Source: an uncultured Aquimarina sp. (GTDB lineage: Bacteria; Bacteroidota; Bacteroidia; Flavobacteriales; Flavobacteriaceae). From it: DNA of 64,000 nt. The notes below the pieces were generated by a model. It worked only from the letters and a program-made list of their open reading frames with translations, had not been told where the DNA came from and did no database searches. Location of the stretch: contig CANMDW010000026.1 of NCBI GenBank assembly GCA_947496705.1, positions 18,981-82,980 of the forward strand, given 5' to 3'. The position numbers and the translations under genes are program-made. Positions 26,241 through 35,688 of the stretch are shown piece after piece (position 1 is the first letter of the stretch; each line of letters opens with the position of its first letter).

Positions 26241-27023
26241 TTATTCTAGAATATGTCCTCCTGAGTGATTTAGGATAGTTCCCGTCATATATCCTGCTAG
26301 ATCTGAGGCAGCAAGAACAATGACTTCTGCTGTTTCTTGGGTAGATGGTAGCCTTTTTAAGGCGGTTTTTTGTTGTGCAATAAAACCTTGCATTTCCTCT
26401 CTGCTCAACCCCATATTTGCACCCATAGTGGTAAAGGTGTAGTCAATGGTTGGTGAATCGGGCATTGCCTCAGACCGTACACCAACAACACGAATCCCTT
26501 CAGAACCCCATTCTGTAGCAAGGCTTTTTACTAAACCCTCAGTAGCTGCATGAGAGGCAGTAAGAGCGGCACTCCATGGGGAACCAACTTTTGCCAAAGT
26601 AGAAGTGATGAAGATTATCACGCCACTGTTTTGCTTTGACATGATTGGAAATGCTGCTTTTGCTGTAACAAATTGATTGGCTGTTGTGGTCTTTAAGGGG
26701 ATTAAGAATTGTTCTAAAGACACATCCAAAGCTGGCTTTCCGTGATTATATTCAGCGGGATTTGATGCGCTCAGATTAATAACAATATCCACAGATACGT
26801 TTTCACGTTCAAACCAAGCAAAGTATTGGTTAACTTCATTCTCATTTAATGTGTCTAGCTTTCTAATTTCCCCTAAATCAGTTTCTTCTATACCTTCAAC
26901 ATTAATATCTGAAAGAAATATATTTGCTCCATATTTTTTAAATGCCATAGCTACTTTTTGTCCTAAAGCTCCCTTTGCTCCAAAAATTAATGCGTTTTTG
27001 TTTTCTAATAATTGATTTTTCAT
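26241..27023 (-). CDS. SDR-family oxidoreductase-like protein with altered catalytic residues
   Basis: 260 aa, normal length for a classical short-chain dehydrogenase. It keeps the nucleotide-binding glycine motif (F-G-A-K-G-A-L-G-Q, residues about 14-22), N-L-S-A-S replacing the usual N-N-A-G, and the S in I-T-S-T-L. Where the family has Y-x-x-x-K, this protein reads L-T-A-S-H, so the catalytic Tyr and Lys are Leu and His. It may bind NAD(P) without normal catalysis or belong to an atypical subfamily. It is 14 bp downstream of an 80-aa gene and in a group divergent from the HxlR regulator, which is the likely controller. Confidence 0.85.
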   Translation of the reverse strand: MKNQLLENKNALIFGAKGALGQKVAMAFKKYGANIFLSDINVEGIEETDLGEIRKLDTLNENEVNQYFAWFERENVSVDIVINLSASNPAEYNHGKPALDVSLEQFLIPLKTTTANQFVTAKAAFPIMSKQNSGVIIFITSTLAKVGSPWSAALTASHAATEGLVKSLATEWGSEGIRVVGVRSEAMPDSPTIDYTFTTMGANMGLSREEMQGFIAQQKTALKRLPSTQETAEVIVLAASDLAGYMTGTILNHSGGHILE

Positions 27024-27037
27024 TTTTTGTTCTTTAT

Positions 27038-27280
27038 TTAATTATACTTTATGGCTTCATAGCCAAATGTTTTTCTTATTAAGCTTAGTTGACCTATAGC
27101 ATAGGACTCTCCATCTATGAGAAAAGAAATAGTTCCCAAAAGATTATTGTGCTCGATTTTTGGAGAATTCAAAGGAGATGGAGCTGATAATTGCTCCGAA
27201 ATAAGGTCTGCAAGTCTTTTTTCTAAAACTGGAGTAATTCTGTCCCAACCCTTAATGATTTGTACTGCTCCAATAAGCAT
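27038..27280 (-). CDS. Small hypothetical protein between SDR and HxlR genes (80 aa)
   Basis: An 80-aa frame with ATG at 27280, directly downstream of the HxlR operator region and 14 bp before the SDR gene, so probably first in a two-gene transcript. Sequence features are an N-terminal hydrophobic stretch (M-L-I-G-A-V-Q-I-I-K-G-W) and G-T-I-S-F-L-I-D-G-E-S-Y-A-I-G-Q-L near residue 50. It is not recognised. It may be a fragment of a longer protein. Confidence 0.5.
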   Translation of the reverse strand: MLIGAVQIIKGWDRITPVLEKRLADLISEQLSAPSPLNSPKIEHNNLLGTISFLIDGESYAIGQLSLIRKTFGYEAIKYN

Positions 27281-27362
27281 GTAATCGATAAGTCAATTCT
27301 CATTTTTCTATATTGATTATTATTGTATATTTGACTGGTTGCAAAAAACAACTGGACAAATA

Positions 27363-27414
27363 TATAAAACTAATTGTATTTAGCAACTAGTTTTATAATA
27401 AAATTAGTTTTATA
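27363..27414. promoter_or_regulatory. Three operator half-sites in the SDR-HxlR divergent region
   Basis: TATAAAACTAATTG (27363-27376) faces CAACTAGTTTTATA (27384-27397), an inverted repeat with 14-bp arms, one mismatch and a 7-bp spacer. A third half, AATTAGTTTTATA (27402-27414), repeats the second arm 17 bp later and is the exact complement of the first arm over 13 bp. The third half runs into the HxlR start codon. This is a good candidate for autoregulation by the HxlR protein. Confidence 0.65.
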
Positions 27415-27839
27415 TGAGAAATTGTAAATCATATTGTCCGATAAATCAAGCCTTAGAGGTGTTTGGGGATAAATGGACTCTATTGATTATCAGAGACATA
27501 ATGTTCGATGGTAAGCGTTATTTTAGAGAAATGTTGGGTTCTGACGAAAAAATTGCGAGCAATATTTTAACGGATAGATTGAATAAATTAGAAGAATTTG
27601 GAATCTTGGTCAAGACCAAGGATGCACATCATAAGCAGAAAAATGTGTACAGTTTAACCGATAAAGGGATAGAATTAATGCCTGTTATGATAGAGATTGC
27701 TCATTGGAGTACCAAACACAGAAAGGTTTCTGAGAAAGACAGAATTCACGTAAAAGAACTTGTCGATGGAGGGCAGAAGTTACAGGATAAAATGCAAGAA
27801 GCACTTCGTTCGGAACTTGAAAGTGTTTCAAATTCTTAG
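27414..27839 (+). CDS. HxlR-family winged-helix transcriptional regulator
   Basis: 141 aa, with the family pattern C-P-I-N-Q-A-L-E-V-F-G-D-K-W-T-L-L-I-I-R-D near the start, L-T-D-R-L-N-K-L-E-E-F-G-I-L (recognition-helix region, about residues 55-70), Y-S-L-T-D-K-G near 82 and a C-terminal dimerisation helix. Cys residues at 4 and 8, the second in the C-P-I motif, could sense redox or electrophiles as in related proteins (inference). It is divergent from the SDR pair, with a three-half-site operator overlapping its start. Confidence 0.92.
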   Translation: MRNCKSYCPINQALEVFGDKWTLLIIRDIMFDGKRYFREMLGSDEKIASNILTDRLNKLEEFGILVKTKDAHHKQKNVYSLTDKGIELMPVMIEIAHWSTKHRKVSEKDRIHVKELVDGGQKLQDKMQEALRSELESVSNS

Positions 27840-27881
27840 CTTTTAGGATTACAGTCATAATTTCAACACGATAAATCTGGA

Positions 27882-28419
27882 GGCGTTAACTATTTTAAAA
27901 AATAAACTGATAGACAGTTCCGATAAGCTAAATATCGAAAAAATAACATTGGAACGTGGTGATTTTCTCATTAGAGAGGGAGATATCGCCAAATCTATTT
28001 ATATAGTTAAAAATGGTTCAATGCGGATTTTTAGGAGAACCAAAAATGATGAAATTACGTTTCGTCTTGGGTATCAAGGCTCTTGGATGACCTCATTCTC
28101 TTCTTTCCTAACCGGAAACCCTTCAGAATTCTATATTCAAATGATAAAGAAGAGTTCTTTGTTAGAAGTGAGTAAAGACAATTTTTATGAATTTATAAAT
28201 TCTGATTCTGAACATACTACATTATGGCTTAAAATGCTCGAAGAATTTGCGGTACAACAAATGGATCGTGAGATTGATTTGTTAACCCGCTCGCCTTATG
28301 AACGATACCAGAGATTACTAGAGAGGAGTCCAAGTGTTTTTCAGGAAATACCCAATAAATATATAGCCTCTTACTTGCGCATGTCACCTGAAACTTTAAG
28401 TAGGTTAAAAAAACCTTGA
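27882..28419 (+). pseudogene. Crp/Fnr-type regulator, damaged at one or both ends
   Basis: The frame is open from about 27847, but no ATG precedes the cyclic-nucleotide-binding domain; likely beginnings are ATA/CTG codons near 27871-27882 or TTG at 27949. The cNMP fold is clear (R-G-D-F-L-I-R-E-G-D, Y-I-V-K-N-G-S-M-R-I-F). The helix-turn-helix follows (Y-I-A-S-Y-L-R-M-S-P-E-T-L-S-R-L). The frame ends at a TGA just after a run of seven A bases; one more A would continue into L-T-S-I-N-V, so a homopolymer slip is likely. Usual length is about 190 aa. Function as an intact regulator is doubtful. Confidence 0.6.
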
Positions 28420-28485
28420 CTTCAATCAATGTTTTTTACATTGAAAGATGGGATTTTTGTTATCTCATTTAAACAAAACTTTTCA

Positions 28486-29361
28486 ATGCTAAACGATAAA
28501 GAAAATAACAACCAAGATTTGTCAATCTTATTGAGTACTGATTTTAAAAGTCTGGAGGTTACTGTAGATAAAGGAGTGGCATTTATAACTTTTAATCATG
28601 GGGATATTAACATTTTGGATATGGTATCTGTGATGGAACTAGTACAATTAGCTGAACTTCTTGAAAAGGATCCCATGGTTAAAGTGATTGTATTTCAAAG
28701 TAGCAATCCTGATTACTTTCTGTCCCATGCAGATTTCAAGCTGTTACAAGAATTTAGGGATCAAGGCGCATATGATTCCAATGAAATGCCTCTTTATTCG
28801 GGCCTATTGGAAAAATTCAGAACAATGCCCAAAGCTACCATTGCCAAAATCCAAGGTCGAGCAAGAGGTGGCGGTGCCGAATTCGTTATGGCCATGGACA
28901 TGAGCTTCGGTGAAATTGGAAAAGCTTTTTTATCGCAAATGGAGATCATTGTCGGAATCCTACCAGGCGGTGGCGCTGCGCAATATCTGGCACGAAAAAT
29001 TGGACGTTCCCGTGCAATGGAAATCTGTTTGGGTGGAGGTGATTTCTCTGCGTTGGAAGCTGAAAAATATGGATACATCAACAGAGCGCTATCTTCCATA
29101 GAAATAAATTCATTTGTTGATGAACTGGCTTACCGAATAGCATCTTATCCGACTAAAGCCATATCACTTAATAAAGCCGCAGTAAATCTTTTTGAGGAAG
29201 GGCGTTCCGAAGAATTCATTACTTCCAACGCATGGTTTGCCGAATTGGTCAAAGCACAACACTTTAATAACAGAGTCGAAACTTTTTTAGCTAAAGGCGG
29301 ACAGACTAGTAAAGGTGAATTGGTCAATTGGAGTGAATGGGCTTTGAAATTAGAAATTTAA
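28486..29361 (+). CDS. Enoyl-CoA hydratase/isomerase-family protein
   Basis: 291 aa from ATG 28486; an upstream ATG at 28429 would add 19 residues with no crotonase similarity. The crotonase fold is seen in V-A-F-I-T-F-N, the oxyanion-hole region F-L-S-H-A-D-F (about residue 77) and K-I-Q-G-R-A-R-G-G-G-A-E-F (about residue 121), where the Glu is in a position used for catalysis in the family. L-P-G-G-G-A-A-Q-Y-L-A-R then follows. The substrate cannot be told. It follows the damaged Crp-type gene and converges on the LytTR regulator gene, whose end is 9 bp away. Confidence 0.88.
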   Translation: MLNDKENNNQDLSILLSTDFKSLEVTVDKGVAFITFNHGDINILDMVSVMELVQLAELLEKDPMVKVIVFQSSNPDYFLSHADFKLLQEFRDQGAYDSNEMPLYSGLLEKFRTMPKATIAKIQGRARGGGAEFVMAMDMSFGEIGKAFLSQMEIIVGILPGGGAAQYLARKIGRSRAMEICLGGGDFSALEAEKYGYINRALSSIEINSFVDELAYRIASYPTKAISLNKAAVNLFEEGRSEEFITSNAWFAELVKAQHFNNRVETFLAKGGQTSKGELVNWSEWALKLEI

Positions 29362-29370
29362 AAATATCCC

Positions 29371-30072
29371 TTACTGTTTTAAAAACTCATTGACATTCAT
29401 TTTGTATAGTTTACCTATAGGAATGACATTTTCATCGATTAATATCCGATTTCCCTCAACACTTTTGATATGAGCTAATGCGACAGCAAATGATTTGTGA
29501 ACTTGCATAAAACCATTTTCGGATAACATCGATAACGTATCAGAAAATTTTTCACGAACTGTATGTGTTCCATTAGTTGTTTTAACCTTAGTATAGTTAC
29601 TTGCAGCCTCTATATATTGGATAGTTTCTAAGTTTACTTGAGTGATTTTTTTATTCTCACGAAGAAAAACACTCTTTACAGGTTCTTTTTTCCCATCTAT
29701 TGCTTGAGGCATCACACTAGTAGTCGAGCTGATAGTCTTATTAACTGCTTTAAGAAAACGTTCAAATCCGAAAGGTTTTAACAGATAATCAATCACGTTT
29801 AATTCATAGCCTTCAAGGGCATATTCTTGATAGGCTGTAGTAACAATGACCTTGGGAGCTACAGATAATGTTTTTAAGAACTCGAAACCCTTTAATTTTG
29901 GCATGTTCAAATCCAGAAAAATTAAATCTACTTCATATTCATTCAAATATTGGAGTGCTTCTAAGGCGCTATAACAATTTTTTTGCAATTCCATATTGGG
30001 AAGCAGTTCGCAATACTCCATTATAATTTTGTGGGCTATATGTTCATCGTCAATGATTAAATATCGTATCAT
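29371..30072 (-). CDS. LytTR-family response regulator
   Basis: 233 aa. The receiver domain has acidic residues D8-D9, phospho-acceptor D54 in F-L-D-L-N-M-P, T79 and K99. The C-terminal LytTR DNA-binding domain has F-L-R-E-N-K-K-I-T-Q-V, I-Q-Y-I-E-A-A-S-N-Y and F-M-Q-V-H-K-S-F-A-V. Its start overlaps the end of the histidine kinase gene by 4 bp, the usual two-gene arrangement. The divergent ABC transporter genes across a 207-bp region are the most likely target, as in many Bacteroidota. Confidence 0.94.
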   Translation of the reverse strand: MIRYLIIDDEHIAHKIIMEYCELLPNMELQKNCYSALEALQYLNEYEVDLIFLDLNMPKLKGFEFLKTLSVAPKVIVTTAYQEYALEGYELNVIDYLLKPFGFERFLKAVNKTISSTTSVMPQAIDGKKEPVKSVFLRENKKITQVNLETIQYIEAASNYTKVKTTNGTHTVREKFSDTLSMLSENGFMQVHKSFAVALAHIKSVEGNRILIDENVIPIGKLYKMNVNEFLKQ

Positions 30073-30869
30073 TTTAACTCTAAAGATAATTTAACTTTAT
30101 ATATATTGGTATCTACATTAAAAGAAAGAGCATGCTTATTAGGATATACCAACTCTAATCTTCGTTTTAAGTTTTTTAAACCAATACCTTCCTTATTAGA
30201 ATCCGGTTGTAACTCAAAATTATTTTCAATCTCAAAATTAATTTCATTGTCATTGGCAATTAAATCAATATGAATATAAGCGTTTTTTTCCAGGTTCTCT
30301 AGTCCATGTTTAAAAGCATTCTCTAATAGAATAATGAATAACAAAGGCATTATTTTATAATCAAAATTATCAATTTGATGATTAAATTGTATATCCGATT
30401 TTTTATGATAACGAATTTCTTGAAGTTCGATGTAGTTTTTTAAATATTCCAATTCTTCTCCGAGAGTAACCCAATCTTTTTGCCCCTCATAAATGCCATA
30501 TCTCATCATATCAGAAAGTTTGAGTACCATAAGTCTAGCCTTAGAATTCTTCTCCATTAAACCATATAAATTATTAAGTGTATTAAAGAAGAAATGCGGA
30601 TTCACCTGACTTTTCAGATGTAATAACTCTGTTTTAGCTTTTTCATTTTTAAGCTCTACAACAGCTTTTATTTGTCTGATAAGCCAGCGTATTAGTAAAA
30701 AGAAAAGGAGGATAAAGTAAAAGAGACTAAATACGGAAAATGCCTCATTATCCTCTCCAAAATAATCATTGGCGATAATAATGAAAAGCCCCATCCCAAT
30801 CATAAACAAAGGGAGTACCCACTTTGGAACAAGTTTTTTATATTTTTTAAAACTCAATTTCATCCCCAA
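30069..30869 (-). CDS. LytS-type sensor histidine kinase
   Basis: 266 aa. Two membrane helices (about residues 17-34 and 44-66) are followed by the His_kinase domain with N-P-H-F-F-F-N-T-L-N-N-L (His at 92) and a HATPase domain whose N-box is L-L-E-N-A-F-K-H-G-L near 183 and whose G-box is G-I-G-L-K-N-L-K-R-R-L near 229. There is little sensor sequence outside the membrane, so the signal may come from the membrane or a partner. It is cotranscribed with the LytTR regulator and divergent from an ABC transporter. Confidence 0.93.
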   Translation of the reverse strand: MGMKLSFKKYKKLVPKWVLPLFMIGMGLFIIIANDYFGEDNEAFSVFSLFYFILLFFLLIRWLIRQIKAVVELKNEKAKTELLHLKSQVNPHFFFNTLNNLYGLMEKNSKARLMVLKLSDMMRYGIYEGQKDWVTLGEELEYLKNYIELQEIRYHKKSDIQFNHQIDNFDYKIMPLLFIILLENAFKHGLENLEKNAYIHIDLIANDNEINFEIENNFELQPDSNKEGIGLKNLKRRLELVYPNKHALSFNVDTNIYKVKLSLELK

Positions 30870-31076
30870 TAATAGGTAAATAAAATTAAGTCATCAAATT
30901 AGTTGATAAACATACTCTGACCAGGGATGAACGTCAATAGACATTTAATGAAATGACTTCATAGCGCTAGAGAGTCTATGTATCCCACATACTAATCCAT
31001 TTATCACAATTACTTGAGTAAATCTAAACATATCTATATGTTCGCTTCAAAATCAATCACTATAAATTAGGAAAGC

Positions 31077-31952
31077 ATGGAACTTATTATCAATAATTTA
31101 TCGAAAACCTATTCCAATGGAATACTGGCCTTAAACAATGTGTCTCTTGAGATACCAACAGGTATGTTTGGCTTATTAGGACCAAATGGGGCTGGAAAAT
31201 CATCATTGATGAGAACTATTGCAACACTTCAGGAAGCAGATAGCGGAACCGTTACACTAAATGATTTGGACGTTTTGAAACAAAAGAATAAGGTAAGGGA
31301 GATTTTGGGTTATTTACCACAAGAGTTTGGGTTATACCCTAAAATATCTGCTGAAGTACTCCTAAACCATTTAGGGATTCTAAAAGGACTTACAAATAAG
31401 AAAGAACGTAAAGAAGTTGTAAATGCTCTTTTACATAAAACAAATCTCTACAAGGTTAGAAAACAAAATTTAGGAGGATACTCGGGGGGTATGAAACAAC
31501 GATTTGGAATAGCACAAGCGCTTCTTACAAATCCGAAATTACTTATTGTAGATGAACCTACGGCTGGGTTAGACCCAGCAGAAAGAAACAGATTCTATAA
31601 TCTACTAAGTGAAATTGGCGAAAACACCATCGTCATTTTATCCACCCATATTGTTGATGATGTAAAAGAATTGTGCACCAATATGGCTATCATAAATAAA
31701 GGAGAGGTTTTGTTGAAAGGAAACCCTTTGGAAATTATAAAAGAAACCGAAGGGAAAGTATATCAAAAAACTATTAAAAAAGATGAGCTTGAAAGCTACA
31801 AACAAGAATATAGGGTCATAGCAGAGAAACTATTTTTAGGAAAACCTGTTATTCATATTCTTAGTGAAAACCATCCAGGAAACAGTTTCAAATTAATTGA
31901 ATCTAGCTTAGAAGATGTGTATTTCTCTCAAATTTTTGGAGGACTTCAATAA
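31077..31952 (+). CDS. ABC transporter ATP-binding protein
   Basis: 291 aa. Walker A G-P-N-G-A-G-K-S at 35-42, Q-loop in Y-L-P-Q-E-F-G, signature G-G-Y-S-G-G-M-K-Q-R, Walker B L-L-I-V-D-E-P-T and the H-switch in S-T-H-I-V-D-D. A C-terminal extension of about 70 residues follows, as in the Nat/Bcr type of exporter ATPases. It pairs with the fused permease 75 bp downstream. The divergent LytS/LytR-type genes probably regulate it. Confidence 0.93.
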   Translation: MELIINNLSKTYSNGILALNNVSLEIPTGMFGLLGPNGAGKSSLMRTIATLQEADSGTVTLNDLDVLKQKNKVREILGYLPQEFGLYPKISAEVLLNHLGILKGLTNKKERKEVVNALLHKTNLYKVRKQNLGGYSGGMKQRFGIAQALLTNPKLLIVDEPTAGLDPAERNRFYNLLSEIGENTIVILSTHIVDDVKELCTNMAIINKGEVLLKGNPLEIIKETEGKVYQKTIKKDELESYKQEYRVIAEKLFLGKPVIHILSENHPGNSFKLIESSLEDVYFSQIFGGLQ

Positions 31953-32027
31953 TCAATATACTGATAACAAGAAATTATAAAGTCTATCGATTTATTATCC
32001 AAAATAGCCTTTTTAAACAATAAAACT

Positions 32028-35000
32028 ATGTGGTACGAGATCTTTAAATTCGAAATTAAATACAGATTAAAACGTTTAGATACTTATATATTTTTCGCTT
32101 TCTTATTCTTATTTTCATTAGCTGGTGTTGACTTCGTTTTTGGTGGTATAGATTTGGGACCAATCAAAATGAATTCACCTATAGTTATAGCGAAAACAAT
32201 GGGTGCAATCACAGGTATCTTTATGATGATTGCATCTATGGTTATGGGAGTTCCTGTATTACGAGATTTTGAACATAAAATAGAGCCACTAGTATTTATT
32301 AATCCAATAAAGAAAAGAGATTATTTGCTAGGTAAATTTTTAGGTTCTTTTGCCATTCTTCTCATTATTTTTAGTAGCGTCTTGTTGGGAATAATATTAG
32401 GAGACTATATGCCCTGGCGCAATCCAAACGATTTAATGCCTTTCTATTTTTGGACATATCTTCAGCCTTTTTTGTACGTTGGATTGCCTACTTTATTTTT
32501 TGGTGCATCCTTATTTTTTGTGACTGGAGCTCTAAGTCGTAAGCTAATTGTGGTATACACTCAAGGTGTCATTTTCTTTGTTGTATTCATTTTAAATAAA
32601 GCTATTAAAAATGAATTTATCCAAGCTGTTTTAGATCCTTTTTCTTTAACAACTATAACAGAAATGACTGAGTTTTGGACTGTAGCAGAACGCAATTCTC
32701 AACCTATTCCATTTGATGATGTGTTGTTGTACAATAAGATATTCTGGTCTATTCTGGGTGTTATTATCTTAATACTTGGTTACTATAAATTCAATTTCAA
32801 TGTCGTAAAAAGCAAAGTGCTCAAAAAAAGTAAACAACTAAATTATGATGGTTTAGATGATGATTCCAATGCCATAAATTCAATACCATCTTTTATCCTT
32901 CAGCAGAGTTTTAAATCTCGTTCTATTCAACTCATCCAGCATTCTTTATTTTATTTTAAATCTATAACCAAAACAGTATCATTCTGGTCTATTGTAATTT
33001 GCGGTGTTATTATAATTTTAATTAACTCTATTAATTTAGGAACCGTCTATGGGGTAGATAGTTTTCCAACAACTTACTTAATTGTAGAAGAGTTACAAGA
33101 GATGTCTTTATATTTTTTCATCATCATTCTTGTATTCTATTCCGGAGAATTAATCTGGAAAGAAAGAGATAGTCGTCTTAATTTAATTTATGACGCTGTT
33201 CCTATTTCTGACCTCTTGAATTTATTGGGTAAGCTTATTGGTCTATCTTTAACTTATGTATTACTGATGTTGGTTTTGATTCTTTCTGGAATCGCTTTTC
33301 AAACCTTCAATGGTTATTACAAATACGAATTGGATGTTTATTTTTATGGGTTTTTTATAGAAATTTTCCCTTTCTTAATCCTCTATACATTTATCGCTTT
33401 TATATTTCAGATTATGACCAACAATAAATTTATAGGTCATATAGCTACAATAGCATTTTTTATTATAACTATTGCCTTAGAACTTTTGGGTTATGGACAT
33501 GATTTGTACAGCTTTGGTGGTAATAGTTTAGGCACTTATTCAGACATGAACGGGTATGGTCATTTCATGTTGCCTTACATATTGATTAAAACGTATTGGC
33601 TTATATTCTGTACTATTCTATTTACAATAGCCGCTACTTTAACAGTAAGAGGTACAGAAACCAGTTTCAAAAAACGTTGGAAATTAAGTAAAAGTCGTTT
33701 TACAAAATCTCAAGTAAAAACGAGTATTATTTCATTCGTGATTTTCGCATTATTAGGCAGCTACATATACTATAATACCAATATTCTGAATCAATATTGG
33801 ACAAAGACAGAACAATTAAAATACAGAGCTGGATATGAAAAATCTTTGAAAAAGTTTGAATATCTACCCCAACCAAAAATTGTGAACGTGAATTTAAAAG
33901 TAGAGTTGTATCCTTCAACAAGAAGCTATACAGCTGAAGGTTATTACATTCTTGTGAATAAAGAAAATATACCTATTCAAAATATTCACGTTCAAAAATT
34001 GATAGAATCCCGAGTAGCTATAGAGTATATAACTTTTGGAAGTGATGCTACGCTTGACAAACAGTATATGAAATATGACTATCATATTTATATACTAAAA
34101 AAAGCCTTGCAACCCGGAGATTCTATTAAAATGAAATTCAAGCAAACACTCACTACAAAAGGATTCGAAGAAAGCGGCTCAAATTCTAAGGTTGTAAACA
34201 ACGGGACATTTTTCAATAATAAGGATTTTCCAACATTAGGTTATAACAAAAAGTATGAGCTAACAGACGAAGATGATCGAGAAACTTTTGGTTTAGCTCC
34301 AAGAAAAGGCATGGTTGGTAGAGACCATAAAGTGGAAACCAAAAAAGCAAACTCAGGAAACGATGCAGATAAGATCAATTTTGAAATTGTGATAGGGACA
34401 TATTTCGACCAAACGGCAATTGCACCAGGGAATTTGCAAAAACAATGGACAAAAGACAATCGTAATTATTTTCATTATAAAATGGATAAACCTATGGTAG
34501 ATTTTTATGCTATCGTATCTGCGCGTTATGAAGTAAAGAAAGGTATTTGGGCGCCAACTCAGGACAGTTTAAATAATCCCGTTGCTTTGGAAATTTATTA
34601 TCATAAAGGTCATGAGTATAATCTTGATAGAATGATGGAAGCCATGAAAATGTCTTTTGATTATTACAGTACCAATTTTAGCCCGTATCAATATCAACAA
34701 ATGCGAATTATGGAATTTCCTCGTTATGCTGAATTTGCACAATCCTTTCCTAATACCGTACCATTTTCTGAATCAATCGGGTTTATGCTAGATATTAATG
34801 ATGAAACAGATGTAGATATGGCCTTTTACATCACGGCGCATGAGTTAGCTCACCAATGGTGGGGACTACAGGTTATGGCAGCAAATGTACAAGGTCGACA
34901 CATGATTTTAGAAACTCTGGCACAGTATTCAGCACTAATGGTAATGCGACAAAAATATCCAGAAGAAAAAATACAGCAGTTTTTAAGCACTCAGTTGGAA

Positions 35001-35639
35001 TCATACTTTAAAGGAAGGGTAAAAGAAAAGAATCAAGAATTTTCATTGGAATTAGTCGAAAATCAAGACTATATATATTACAGAAAAGGCGCTATAAATA
35101 TGTATGCATTACAAGACTATATATCTGAAGAGAACGTGAATCTTGCTCTAAAGAAATTTGTTAAAGATTGGAATATTTACGACGGCAAATTGGCTGTCGA
35201 TAGATATCCTACCACAATAGATTTATTAAGTTATTTTAACGAGGTTACACCAAAAAACAAGCAATACATCATTACAGATTTGTTTGAAACCATTACCCAT
35301 TATGAAAACAAAACTATCAATGCCGAATATGTAGATCTCAAAGATGATAGATATAAGGTAGACTTAGCTCTAGAGGCAATGAAGCTCCGAACAGATAGTT
35401 TAGGTATAGAAAAATCTGTTGAACTCAACGACTGGATTGATATTGGAATCTATAGCAAAAGTAAAAATGGGAAAGATGAGCTCATCTATCTAAAGAAGCA
35501 TAAAATTATAAATCGAATAACTGAATTAGAGATAATAGTAAACAAAAAACCAATTAGAGCTGGAATTGATCCAATAAACAAATTAATAGATAAGAATGGC
35601 GAGGATAATCAAATAATACTTTCTGAGCTGATAGATTAG
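32028..35639 (+). CDS. ABC permease fused to an M1-type aminopeptidase
   Basis: 1203 aa. The N-terminal half (to about residue 590) is an ABC-2-type permease with about a dozen membrane helices in two sets. The C-terminal half is a periplasmic M1-like peptidase with H938-E-x-x-H942 in H-E-L-A-H-Q-W-W-G and a Glu in I-L-E-T-L-A-Q-Y-S as third zinc ligand. The gap between the second His and this Glu is 19 residues, one more than in classical M1 enzymes, which matches this fused family as I recall it. The substrate-side exopeptidase motif reads P-F-S-E-S-I-G-F-M rather than GAMEN. The transported or cleaved peptide is unknown. Confidence 0.92.
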   Translation: MWYEIFKFEIKYRLKRLDTYIFFAFLFLFSLAGVDFVFGGIDLGPIKMNSPIVIAKTMGAITGIFMMIASMVMGVPVLRDFEHKIEPLVFINPIKKRDYLLGKFLGSFAILLIIFSSVLLGIILGDYMPWRNPNDLMPFYFWTYLQPFLYVGLPTLFFGASLFFVTGALSRKLIVVYTQGVIFFVVFILNKAIKNEFIQAVLDPFSLTTITEMTEFWTVAERNSQPIPFDDVLLYNKIFWSILGVIILILGYYKFNFNVVKSKVLKKSKQLNYDGLDDDSNAINSIPSFILQQSFKSRSIQLIQHSLFYFKSITKTVSFWSIVICGVIIILINSINLGTVYGVDSFPTTYLIVEELQEMSLYFFIIILVFYSGELIWKERDSRLNLIYDAVPISDLLNLLGKLIGLSLTYVLLMLVLILSGIAFQTFNGYYKYELDVYFYGFFIEIFPFLILYTFIAFIFQIMTNNKFIGHIATIAFFIITIALELLGYGHDLYSFGGNSLGTYSDMNGYGHFMLPYILIKTYWLIFCTILFTIAATLTVRGTETSFKKRWKLSKSRFTKSQVKTSIISFVIFALLGSYIYYNTNILNQYWTKTEQLKYRAGYEKSLKKFEYLPQPKIVNVNLKVELYPSTRSYTAEGYYILVNKENIPIQNIHVQKLIESRVAIEYITFGSDATLDKQYMKYDYHIYILKKALQPGDSIKMKFKQTLTTKGFEESGSNSKVVNNGTFFNNKDFPTLGYNKKYELTDEDDRETFGLAPRKGMVGRDHKVETKKANSGNDADKINFEIVIGTYFDQTAIAPGNLQKQWTKDNRNYFHYKMDKPMVDFYAIVSARYEVKKGIWAPTQDSLNNPVALEIYYHKGHEYNLDRMMEAMKMSFDYYSTNFSPYQYQQMRIMEFPRYAEFAQSFPNTVPFSESIGFMLDINDETDVDMAFYITAHELAHQWWGLQVMAANVQGRHMILETLAQYSALMVMRQKYPEEKIQQFLSTQLESYFKGRVKEKNQEFSLELVENQDYIYYRKGAINMYALQDYISEENVNLALKKFVKDWNIYDGKLAVDRYPTTIDLLSYFNEVTPKNKQYIITDLFETITHYENKTINAEYVDLKDDRYKVDLALEAMKLRTDSLGIEKSVELNDWIDIGIYSKSKNGKDELIYLKKHKIINRITELEIIVNKKPIRAGIDPINKLIDKNGEDNQIILSELID

Positions 35640-35688
35640 TGCGAACATGTGTTTGTTTGTCTAATTTTTTCATTTCCAGTTCTATTTA

